9,426 nt of DNA from Candidatus Omnitrophota bacterium (GTDB lineage: Bacteria; Omnitrophota; Gorgyraeia; 1-14-0-20-64-10; JACQQZ01): positions 1-9,426 of the forward strand of contig JACQQZ010000021.1 of NCBI GenBank assembly GCA_016206755.1. Direction: 5' to 3'. Shown here piece after piece: positions 1-6,331 of the stretch. The notes under the pieces are model-generated. The model searched no databases. It saw only the letters and a program-made list of their open reading frames with translations, and was not told the DNA's origin. Made by a program: the position numbers and the translations under genes. The first letter of the stretch is position 1. Every line of letters begins with the position of its first letter.

Positions 1-354
1 CCAAAAGAGTTTATAGAGAGTAAGAAACCAAAAACGGACCTGGAGCGAATAACTTGCCTGGCTTATTATTTGACCCATCATCGAAACACCCCGCAATTCA
101 AGACAAGGGAAATCACTGATTTAAATCGCGAAGCTGCCCAACCGCGTTTTTCAAATCCTGCTGCTACTGGACGAAATGCGGTTAGTCTAGCAAATTACCT
201 GGCTTTGGCAGGTGGAGGACAGAAGTATATTACATCGGTAGGTGAAGCTCTGGTGAGGGCATTGCCAGATCGAGAGAAAGCAAGAGCAGAAATTGAAAGG
301 CGCCATCGGCCTAAAAGCAGACGAGGCCGTACGAAGAAAAAGAAATTATCATGA
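1..354 (+). CDS. Unrecognised protein, C-terminal part only (5' end outside window)
   Basis: The reading frame is open from base 1 to the TGA at 352-354, giving 117 visible residues. The first ATG-like or TTG start inside the window (70) is probably not the real one, because the residues before it read as ordinary protein (LERITCLAYYLTHHR across the supposed start). The body looks like a small helical, possibly winged-helix-like domain with a conserved-looking patch (KTREITDLN, then AAQPRFSN), followed by GEALVRALPDRE and a very basic tail ending in RTKKKK that could touch nucleic acid. I have a sense of similar hypothetical proteins in many bacteria but cannot name a family. The stop overlaps the ATG of the following NYN gene (ATGA at 351-354), so the two were probably co-translated. 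Base composition is AT-richer than the gatCAB operon, which suggests acquired DNA. Confidence 0.6.
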   Translation, partial: PKEFIESKKPKTDLERITCLAYYLTHHRNTPQFKTREITDLNREAAQPRFSNPAATGRNAVSLANYLALAGGGQKYITSVGEALVRALPDREKARAEIERRHRPKSRRGRTKKKKLS

Positions 355-848
355 GTCCATTGAACCAGAAAGAACACTTGTTTGGAAAAGTAGCTGTATT
401 TATCGATGCCGCAAATATCATTCATTGTTATAAAGATACAGGTTAAACAAAGTGCACCCTGTTGAATGTTTATTATTACAGCGCTTACTTTGAGGAATCT
501 GTTACTCAGCAATCTTTTTTTGAAATGCTCAGCCGCAAAGGTTTTATTATGCGACTCAAGAGGATAAAAAAGATTGTGACCGCGAGCGGCGAAGTGATCT
601 TAGAAGGAAACTGCGATACGGATATCGTTGTGGATGTCGTGTCCGTCATGGCTAAATTCGATACAGCCGTATTAATGAGTGGAGATAGCGATTCTGTTTC
701 TCTTGTGAATTTATTAAGAGGCCACGGAAAGAAAGTCGTCATTATTTCAACCCGTTGGCATGTGGCGAAGGATCTGATTCAGTCTTCCAATCATTATTTT
801 GATATCAATAAATTTAGATCCGAATGGGAACTTAAGCGGATAACTTAA
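351..848 (+). pseudogene. NYN/LabA-type PIN-like nuclease gene, disrupted by in-frame TAA
   Basis: Starting at the ATG at 351, the frame gives 31 residues including KVAVFIDAANI, the first strand of NYN (LabA/DUF88) domains with its metal-binding Asp. It then hits TAA at 444-446. The same frame continues without further stops to TAA at 846-848 and supplies the rest of the domain: NVYYYSAY, the acidic stretch GNCDTDIVVD, the SGDSD metal-binding motif and KKVVIISTRWHV. About 22 residues separate FID from YYY; from memory NYN proteins have about 36-38, so some 14-16 codons seem deleted along with the stop. The active-site acids lie on both sides of the stop, so neither fragment should be a working nuclease. 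A downstream TTG at 462 could restart translation, but no ribosome-binding site is seen. An assembly error is the main alternative. The gene overlaps the upstream gene by ATGA. Confidence 0.75.
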
Positions 849-856
849 ATCACAAA

Positions 857-887
857 ACCCGCCTGTATCTTACGATACCAGGCGGGT
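857..887 (+). terminator. Strong hairpin after the NYN gene, probable terminator
   Basis: A 9-bp GC-rich stem (857-865 with 879-887) continues, after one bulged C at 878, into 4 more pairs (866-869 with 874-877) around a TTAC loop. It begins 8 bases after the NYN stop. On the + strand no U-run follows (CTCGGATG), whereas on the - strand the hairpin would be followed by TTTTGTG. It is therefore either a weak or decayed terminator for the left segment, or a bidirectional one. It separates the left segment from the gatC operon. Confidence 0.5.
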
Positions 888-937
888 CTCGGATGACTTG
901 TCTAACTGAAGTATACAACTTTTTTTGAAAATTATCA

Positions 938-958
938 AGGGTATAAGCTGATACTCCT
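938..958. promoter_or_regulatory. Near-palindrome upstream of the gatC promoter
   Basis: GTATAAGCTGATAC (941-954) is a dyad with one mismatched pair, flanked by AGG (938-940) and CCT (956-958). It lies about 17 bases before the predicted -35 box. It could be an operator or a small RNA hairpin. Short imperfect palindromes also arise by chance, so support is weak. Confidence 0.2.
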
Positions 959-974
959 CTAAAACCGGCATGGA

Positions 975-1003
975 TTGACATTCATGGAGGGAAGGTTTAC
1001 TAT
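975..1003 (+). promoter_or_regulatory. Sigma70-type promoter for the gatCAB operon
   Basis: A perfect -35 box TTGACA (975-980) is separated by exactly 17 bases from TACTAT (998-1003), which matches the -10 consensus at five of six positions. Transcription would begin near 1009-1010 and leave a leader of about 14 bases before the gatC ATG at 1024. That leader contains no Shine-Dalgarno sequence. The location, just after the hairpin that ends the left segment and just before the first operon gene, fits a main operon promoter. A competing reading of the same bases is a short leader ORF at 1002-1034. Confidence 0.6.
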
Positions 1004-1034
1004 GAACCAACTCATACCCTCCGATGGCATTTGA
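1002..1034 (+). other. Possible 10-codon leader ORF overlapping gatC start
   Basis: An ATG at 1002 opens a 10-residue frame (MNQLIPSDGI) that stops at TGA 1032-1034, eight bases inside gatC. It is preceded by a good Shine-Dalgarno, GGAGGG at 986-991, at 10 bases, whereas gatC itself has none. If transcription starts further upstream, translation of this ORF could deliver ribosomes to gatC. It is incompatible with the predicted -10 box at 998-1003, because the transcript would then begin after this ATG. Confidence 0.2.
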
Positions 1035-1317
1035 AGAATCCGAAGTCCGCTACGTCGCTGCGTTGGCTCGCTTGAGCTTGACCGATGAAGAGATTCACCG
1101 GTTTTCGACTCAGCTCAAGCAGATTTTGTCCTATGTCGATAAGCTCAATCAGCTCAAGACCGATGACATCTCTCCGACAAGCCATGGGATTCCGATGCAA
1201 AACGTCTTCCGAAAAGATGAAGTCATTCCTTCCCTTGATGTTGAGAAAGCGCTTTCCAACGCCCCGGCACGCGAAGGGCCGTTCTTTCTGGTGCCGCGCG
1301 TGATTGAAGATGCCTGA
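1024..1317 (+). CDS. gatC: Asp-tRNA(Asn)/Glu-tRNA(Gln) amidotransferase subunit C
   Basis: This is the small subunit of the GatCAB complex, which converts misacylated Glu-tRNA(Gln) or Asp-tRNA(Asn) to the correct amide form in the cytoplasm. GatC wraps around GatA and links it to GatB. The 97-residue length is normal for the family, and the N-terminus (ESEVRYVAALARLSLTDEE) is the classic GatC opening. It is followed by the helix FSTQLKQILSYVDKLNQL, DISPTSHGIP and the late FRKDEV. The ATG at 1024 is the only plausible start, since an in-frame TGA lies at 1003-1005. No Shine-Dalgarno precedes it; the leader even carries the opposite sequence CCCTCC. It is first in the operon, and its end overlaps gatA by 8 bases. 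Confidence 0.97.
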   Translation: MAFEESEVRYVAALARLSLTDEEIHRFSTQLKQILSYVDKLNQLKTDDISPTSHGIPMQNVFRKDEVIPSLDVEKALSNAPAREGPFFLVPRVIEDA

Positions 1318-2776
1318 CGAATCCCTGACGTCCCATCCCGCCCATGCTCTGACGAACCTGTTGCGCCGGGGAAAATGCTCGCCCTTACAAGCCACAACTG
1401 CCTACCTGGACAGGATTCAAGCCCTCAATCCAAAGCTTCAAGCGCTGATTTCTGTTGATGAAGAACGGGCAAAAAATAGGGCCTCCGCGTTGCTTAGAGC
1501 CGACGCTGAGCGCTTGCCGCTTTACGGCGTTCCGGTCATCGTCAAGGCCAACATCTGCACGGAAGGTTTTGAGGCCAACTGCGGCTCCAACATCCTGAGC
1601 GGATTTCATCCCCCCTACCATGCCACGGTCGTAGAACGTTTGGAACGGGCAGGGGCGGTGGTGCTGGGAATGGCCAACATGGATGAGTTCGCCTTTGGCT
1701 CTTCTTGCGAAACCTCCTGCAAGGGTCCGACGCGCAATCCTTGGGACCTGGATCGAATTCCCGGGGGTTCCAGCGGCGGCTCGGCGGCGGCAATCGCAGC
1801 AGATTTGGGCGCAGCGGCTCTCGGTTCCGACACGGGCGGATCGATCCGGCAACCGGCTGCCATGTGCTCCGTGGTGGGGCTCAAACCGACGTACGGGCGC
1901 GTCTCCCGTTATGGGCTCATTGCCTTTGCATCTTCGCTGGATCAGATCGGCCCATTGACAAAAGATGTGGAGGACTCGGCTTTGTTCATGGAAGTCATCG
2001 CCGGACTGGATTCGCACGATTCCACATCGGCCGATGTAAAAGTTCCGACGTACCGCGCCGCGTTGCGGCGTCCCATCGGCGGCATGACGGTCGGTGTTCC
2101 CAAAGAATATTTTATCGGAGGGCTCGATCCTGAAGTGGAGCGCGCCATGAAACAAGCGCTGGCCGCCCTCAAAGGATTGGGCGTTCAGTTTAAGGATGTT
2201 TCATTGCCGCACACGGAATACGCCGTCCCCACTTATTACATTGCAGCCACCGCGGAGGCCAGCTCCAATTTGGCGCGTTTTGACGGCGTGCGTTACGGAC
2301 GCCGCGTCCCCTCCGGCAATCTCCAGGAAATGTTCGAGAATACGCGCGGCGAGGGGTTTGGAGCCGAGGCCAAACGCCGCATCATTTTAGGAACGTACGT
2401 CTTAAGCCGCGGTTATTACGATGCCTACTATGCGAAGGCGCTCAAAGTCCGAACGCTCATCCGGCAGGATTTCGAAAAAGTTTTCGAAACCTGCCGGGCC
2501 ATCGTGACTCCGACCGCTCCGACCCCTGCGTTCCGGTTGGGTGAAAAATTGGATGACCCGCTGTCGATGTATCTGTCGGATATTTTTACCATCTCTGTGA
2601 ATTTGGCCGGTGTGCCGGCGCTGTCATTGCCGTGCGGTTTCACGCAGGCAGGATTGCCGATCGGCATGCAGCTGATCGCGCCGGCTTTCGGCGAAGAAAC
2701 GCTGTTCCATCTGGGTTCCGCCTACGAGCAAGCCACGGACTGGCACTTGCGCAAACCGGCGGCCGTTGCCTCATGA
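1310..2776 (+). CDS. gatA: Asp-tRNA(Asn)/Glu-tRNA(Gln) amidotransferase subunit A
   Basis: This is the glutaminase subunit of GatCAB; it belongs to the amidase-signature family and frees ammonia from glutamine for GatB. From the ATG at 1310 the protein is 488 residues. The Ser-cis-Ser-Lys triad then falls at K79, S154 (in PGGSSGGSAAA) and S178 (in GSDTGGSIRQPA), the same numbering I recall for Staphylococcus aureus GatA. This favours ATG 1310 over an in-frame TTG at 1304. Other family blocks are NMDEFAFGSS, GPTRNPWDL and LKPTYGRVSRYGL. One oddity is that the residue after the catalytic lysine is Ala (VKANI), where the family normally has Asp (KDNI). The gene overlaps gatC by 8 bases and gatB by 4 (ATGA), which suits production of a 1:1:1 complex. 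Confidence 0.97.
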   Translation: MPDESLTSHPAHALTNLLRRGKCSPLQATTAYLDRIQALNPKLQALISVDEERAKNRASALLRADAERLPLYGVPVIVKANICTEGFEANCGSNILSGFHPPYHATVVERLERAGAVVLGMANMDEFAFGSSCETSCKGPTRNPWDLDRIPGGSSGGSAAAIAADLGAAALGSDTGGSIRQPAAMCSVVGLKPTYGRVSRYGLIAFASSLDQIGPLTKDVEDSALFMEVIAGLDSHDSTSADVKVPTYRAALRRPIGGMTVGVPKEYFIGGLDPEVERAMKQALAALKGLGVQFKDVSLPHTEYAVPTYYIAATAEASSNLARFDGVRYGRRVPSGNLQEMFENTRGEGFGAEAKRRIILGTYVLSRGYYDAYYAKALKVRTLIRQDFEKVFETCRAIVTPTAPTPAFRLGEKLDDPLSMYLSDIFTISVNLAGVPALSLPCGFTQAGLPIGMQLIAPAFGEETLFHLGSAYEQATDWHLRKPAAVAS

Positions 2777-4218
2777 GCGCTTTTGAAACGGTCATCGGGC
2801 TGGAAGTCCACTTGCAGTTGGCCACCCGCACGAAGATCTTTTGCGGATGCCCGACGCTCTTCGGATCTTCACCCAACAGCCAAACCTGCCCGGTCTGTTT
2901 GGGTTTGCCCGGCGTTTTGCCGGTGCTCAACCGCCGCACGTTGGAATCCGGTCTTAAAGTGGCCCTGGCCCTCAACTGCCGGATCCAGCCGGCGTTGAAA
3001 TTTCACCGCAAAAATTATTTTTATCCGGACCTGCCCAAAGGTTTTCAGATTTCTCAGTACGATTTGCCGTTGTCCTTTGAAGGCGTGCTGGAAGTTCCTG
3101 CCGCCGCCGAGGCCCCTGCTTTTGCCGTCCGAATTCATCGGGCGCATTTGGAAGAAGACGCGGGAAAGCTGGTGCACAAAGAGGGGTCTCGCGCAAGTTT
3201 GGTGGACTACAATCGCGCGGGGATACCGCTCTTGGAAATTGTGACCGAGCCGGACATGCGCACCCCGGAAGAGGCGTACCGTTGTCTGCAAACCCTCAAG
3301 CACACCCTTCAGTATTTGGACGTTTCCGATTGCGACATGGAAAAAGGAAGCTTGCGCTGCGATGCCAACATCTCGCTTCGACCTGCCGGCGCAAAAGAAT
3401 TGGGCGTCAAAACGGAAATCAAAAACCTCAACTCCTTCAAGCACGTTCGCAACGCGCTGGCCTATGAAATCCGCCGCCAGCAAGAAGCGCTGTCCTCGGG
3501 CGGGAAAGTGATCCAGGAGACCCGTTTGTGGGATGATGTCAAGGGAGTTACCCTCTTGATGCGCAGCAAAGAATTTGCCCACGATTACCGCTATTTTCCT
3601 GAGCCGGATCTGGTTCCTTTTGTGCTTCAATCCGAAGAAATTCAGGCGGTCCGGCGGACCTTGCCGGAGCTGCCTCCGGCGCGCACGCGGCGTTTTATGG
3701 AGCAGTACGGCTTGTCTTCTTACGATGCGGGCCGGTTGACGTCCGAGAAACAGTTGGCCGATTATTTTGAATCTGCGGTCCAGGCGGGCGGCGTCCCCAA
3801 GGCCACGGCCAATTGGATTCAGGGAGATCTTCTGGCGGCCTGCCGTGAACGCAACGTGGAGATTCTCGATTTGAAAGTTCCGGCGGCTCATCTGGCCCAG
3901 TTGGTGTTGTTGGTGGAGCATCAAACGGTCAGCAGCCGAATGGCCAAAGATCTGCTCAAGGCGATGATGAAAACAGGCGAAGCCCCGGAGCCGCTGGTCA
4001 AGCGTTTGGGGATGAGCCAGGTGACGGACTCCGGCACGCTTCAAGCGGCCGCCCAAACGGTGGTTCAGGGCAATCCAAAAGCAGTCAGCGATTATCGCGC
4101 AGGCAAGCGGCAGGCGATTAAATTCTTGGTCGGACAATTGATGGCGCGCACCAAAGGCCAAGCCAATCCGGAATTGGCCCATCGAATTTTGGAATCGGTC
4201 TTGAAGGAGGGAGCATGA
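2773..4218 (+). CDS. gatB: Asp-tRNA(Asn)/Glu-tRNA(Gln) amidotransferase subunit B
   Basis: GatB is the kinase and transamidase subunit. It phosphorylates the misattached Glu or Asp on tRNA using ATP and swaps in ammonia channelled from GatA. The 481-residue protein starts with FETVIGLEVHLQL, the signature with metal-binding Glu and His. Cysteines 24, 26, 39 and 42 (CGCP and CPVC) form the zinc site seen in many GatB proteins. Further blocks are GFQISQYDLP, HLEEDAGKL, DYNRAGIPLLEIVTEPD, CDANISLRP and KTEIKNLNSF. The C-terminus (VGQLMARTKGQANPELAHRIL) is the YqeY-like tail domain that holds tRNA. The start is the ATG at 2773, in an ATGA overlap with gatA; the open frame reaches back to 2632 but that extension is only gatA shadow. 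It overlaps the next gene by 4 bases. Confidence 0.98.
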   Translation: MSAFETVIGLEVHLQLATRTKIFCGCPTLFGSSPNSQTCPVCLGLPGVLPVLNRRTLESGLKVALALNCRIQPALKFHRKNYFYPDLPKGFQISQYDLPLSFEGVLEVPAAAEAPAFAVRIHRAHLEEDAGKLVHKEGSRASLVDYNRAGIPLLEIVTEPDMRTPEEAYRCLQTLKHTLQYLDVSDCDMEKGSLRCDANISLRPAGAKELGVKTEIKNLNSFKHVRNALAYEIRRQQEALSSGGKVIQETRLWDDVKGVTLLMRSKEFAHDYRYFPEPDLVPFVLQSEEIQAVRRTLPELPPARTRRFMEQYGLSSYDAGRLTSEKQLADYFESAVQAGGVPKATANWIQGDLLAACRERNVEILDLKVPAAHLAQLVLLVEHQTVSSRMAKDLLKAMMKTGEAPEPLVKRLGMSQVTDSGTLQAAAQTVVQGNPKAVSDYRAGKRQAIKFLVGQLMARTKGQANPELAHRILESVLKEGA

Positions 4219-5477
4219 TCTTTCGGCGGGGGATGGCGATTCTCGCGGCGGCCGCGTTGTTTGCCTGGGGCTGGGCGGCTTGGGGAGCCAGCAGCTCTCC
4301 CGTCAAGCGCGCCAGCAAAGATGAGACGTACGAACAGCTCGAGCTGCTGGCCGAGGCCTTGAGCGTTATCCAAACCGAATATGCGGACGAGCCCAAACCC
4401 AAGGAGCTGATTTACTCGGCCATTGACGGGATGGTCTCGTCGCTCGACCGCCACAGCCAATATCTGCGGCCGGACGAGTACGATGAGATGCGCGTCGAGA
4501 CCAAAGGGCAATTCGGCGGCCTGGGCGTGGAGATTGGGATGAAGGAAGGTCTTCTGACGGTCGTCACTCCCATGGACGACACTCCGGCGGCGGCTTCCGG
4601 GATCATGCCGGGGGACCGGATTGTCAAAATCGACGGACAATTTACGCGCGGGATCAGTTTGCATGAAGCAGTTCAGAAGCTGCGCGGCAAACCGGGCACA
4701 AAAATTACGCTGACCATTCTCAGGGAGCCGGAAGACCAGTTGTTTGATGTGGTTTTGACTCGCGCCGTGATTAAAATTCAGAGCGTTAAAGACGCGAGGA
4801 TCGTCGCGGACAAGATCGGCTATATTCGCGTCACGGAGTTTCAGGAAAATACCGCGCAGGATTTGGACGCTGCTTTGGCCGGCCTGGAAAAGGACGGCAT
4901 GGATTCGTTCGTGTTGGATCTGCGGCGCAATCCGGGAGGTCTTTTGGACAGCGCGATTGCGGTTGCTGAGAAATTTCTTCCGAAGGGCGACCGGATTGTT
5001 TCCACCCGCGGACGCCAAGCCGAACAGAATCTTGAATTTCAGGCCCAAGCCGCCCAGCCGCATTTAAATTTTCCAATGGTGGTCTTGGTGGACAACGGTT
5101 CGGCCAGCGCCTCAGAGATTGTGGCCGGCGCGCTTCAAGACCACAAGCGCGCCATTCTTTTGGGCGTGAAGACCTTCGGCAAGGGCTCTGTTCAAACGGT
5201 CATCCCGATGCGGGACGGCTCGGCCGTCCGTTTGACGACGAGCAAATACTACACGCCTTCCGGCCGGGCCATTCACGGAGAAGGCATTTTACCGGATGTC
5301 ATTGCCGCTCAGGAATCTGAACCCGCCCCTGTTTCCGCCAAGCAGGATCTCTTTGACCGGCTGGAAGCCAAGGATCATCCGGAGAAGAAACCGAAAAGCT
5401 TCAGCGTTGACGCCCAGCTGGCCCGGGCGATCGATCTTCTGCGGGGCATCCGGGTCTATCAGGAACGCCAGGCGTGA
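4215..5477 (+). CDS. S41 family C-terminal processing peptidase (CtpA/Prc type), periplasmic
   Basis: This is a serine protease of the carboxyl-terminal processing family, 420 residues, acting outside the inner membrane on envelope proteins. The hydrophobic segment at about 7-24 is a signal peptide or anchor. An N-terminal helical segment (35-95) is followed by a PDZ domain at about 97-180 (GGLGVEI, PGDRIVKIDG) that binds substrate tails. The S41 core is at about 185-365, with LDLRRNPGGLL and the nucleophile S298 in GSASASEI. K323 in FGKGS and Q327 complete the site; the Ser-to-Lys spacing of 25 and Lys-to-Gln of 4 match CtpB. A good Shine-Dalgarno (AAGGAGG at 4204-4210) precedes the ATG, which overlaps the gatB stop. 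In many diderms a gene of this type sits beside envC and yibQ; here only the yibQ-like partner is present. The exact substrate is unknown. Confidence 0.95.
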   Translation: MIFRRGMAILAAAALFAWGWAAWGASSSPVKRASKDETYEQLELLAEALSVIQTEYADEPKPKELIYSAIDGMVSSLDRHSQYLRPDEYDEMRVETKGQFGGLGVEIGMKEGLLTVVTPMDDTPAAASGIMPGDRIVKIDGQFTRGISLHEAVQKLRGKPGTKITLTILREPEDQLFDVVLTRAVIKIQSVKDARIVADKIGYIRVTEFQENTAQDLDAALAGLEKDGMDSFVLDLRRNPGGLLDSAIAVAEKFLPKGDRIVSTRGRQAEQNLEFQAQAAQPHLNFPMVVLVDNGSASASEIVAGALQDHKRAILLGVKTFGKGSVQTVIPMRDGSAVRLTTSKYYTPSGRAIHGEGILPDVIAAQESEPAPVSAKQDLFDRLEAKDHPEKKPKSFSVDAQLARAIDLLRGIRVYQERQA

Positions 5478-6331
5478 AGAAAAAATCCATTTGGAAAAAA
5501 ATTCAATGGCCCTCCGTGGCGGCAGGTCTGGTTTTAGGAATTGGGGTGGGGGCGCTTTTCTTTAGGAGTTCTCCACCGCACCGGCCCCCCTCCTCCGCCG
5601 TTCATCGTCCGGTGACTCCGGTTGAAAAGACCGCTGCTCCGGTCTCCCCGGCTCCTCTGCGCCGGAACCACGCCAAAGTTGCCATTGTTTTGGACGATTG
5701 GGGGTACAGTCGAAAGCTCATGCCGCTGGCTTTGCAGTTGGGCCGGCCTTTGACGCTGGCCGTACTGCCCCATCAGCCCTATTCCAAAATCATCGCCCAA
5801 ACAGCGCGCGGGACTGCGTGCGAAGTCATCTTGCACATGCCGATGGAACCGTACGGCGAAGACAGCCCCCGGGAACCCCAGGTGTTGCCCTCCGGCGCCG
5901 GGCGCTCGACCGTTCGCCAGATGTTGGATCGGGCTTTGGCAACCGTTCCTTACGCCAAAGGAGTGAGCAATCATCAGGGTTCCAAGGCGACGGAGAATCC
6001 GGCTCTGATGAAACTGTTTTTGGAAGAACTCAAAAGCCGCCGGTTGTTCTTTCTGGACAGCTTGGTGACCGATCAATCGGCGGGCAAGGAAATCGCCCGG
6101 TCCGTCAACGTCCTTTTTGTCCAGCGCTCCGTTTTCCTGGACAACGTGGAAACGCGCGAGGCGATTCGACAGCGTTTGTTTGAGCTGACGGAAGTTGCCC
6201 TGCGCAAAGGCGCTGCGGTCGGCATCGGGCACGACAAAAAAGTCACGCTGGAAACATTGCAGCAGACGATGCCGGAGATGGAGCGCAGGGGCATCGAGTT
6301 TGTCCGCGTGTCGGAGCTGGTCTCCTCATGA
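5474..6331 (+). CDS. Divergent polysaccharide deacetylase (YibQ-like)
   Basis: The 285-residue protein has a membrane anchor or signal segment at about 13-30 and a Pro-rich linker to about 64. It then has a divergent polysaccharide deacetylase domain with VLDDWGY (D74, D75), ILHMPMEPYG (H121), GVSNHQGSKAT (N166, H167), FFLDS (D195) and GIGH (H253). These are the hallmark positions of the YibQ/DUF610 group, whose members are thought to act in the periplasm on peptidoglycan or another glycan; the reaction is poorly established. The start is GTG at 5474, in a GTGA overlap with the peptidase gene, with AGGAA at 5461-5465 as a possible ribosome-binding site. Neighbourhood with a CtpA-type peptidase is a recurrent arrangement and suggests a shared role in cell-wall remodelling. 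Confidence 0.92.
   Translation: MKKKSIWKKIQWPSVAAGLVLGIGVGALFFRSSPPHRPPSSAVHRPVTPVEKTAAPVSPAPLRRNHAKVAIVLDDWGYSRKLMPLALQLGRPLTLAVLPHQPYSKIIAQTARGTACEVILHMPMEPYGEDSPREPQVLPSGAGRSTVRQMLDRALATVPYAKGVSNHQGSKATENPALMKLFLEELKSRRLFFLDSLVTDQSAGKEIARSVNVLFVQRSVFLDNVETREAIRQRLFELTEVALRKGAAVGIGHDKKVTLETLQQTMPEMERRGIEFVRVSELVSS

Noticed and set aside
911..930. T-run at 920-926 as an intrinsic terminator for the left segment
   Set aside because: Only the tiny palindrome GTATAC precedes it; the strong hairpin at 857-887 ends more than 30 bases before the T-run, too far to act together.
1304..1309. TTG start for gatA two codons upstream
   Set aside because: ATG at 1310 is a better codon and gives catalytic residue numbers K79, S154 and S178 that match the well-studied homologue.
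2632..2772. 47-codon N-terminal extension of gatB
   Set aside because: The extension overlaps the conserved end of gatA in another frame, and GatB proteins begin at the residues encoded from 2773, where an ATGA overlap provides the start.
2869..4182. Long open frame (437 codons) on the - strand opposite gatB
   Set aside because: It lies entirely opposite a fully conserved gatB, its translation is Arg/Gln/Leu-rich without any family motif, and long antisense frames are expected in GC-rich genes with this codon bias.
4092..5063. Long - strand frame (323 codons) opposite the gatB end and S41 peptidase
   Set aside because: It is a shadow of two well-supported genes with no recognisable domain and no ribosome-binding site or operon context on that strand.
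5534..6232. - strand frame (232 codons) opposite the deacetylase gene
   Set aside because: Its low-complexity, Arg/Gln-rich translation lies antisense to conserved deacetylase motifs; it is considered a shadow.
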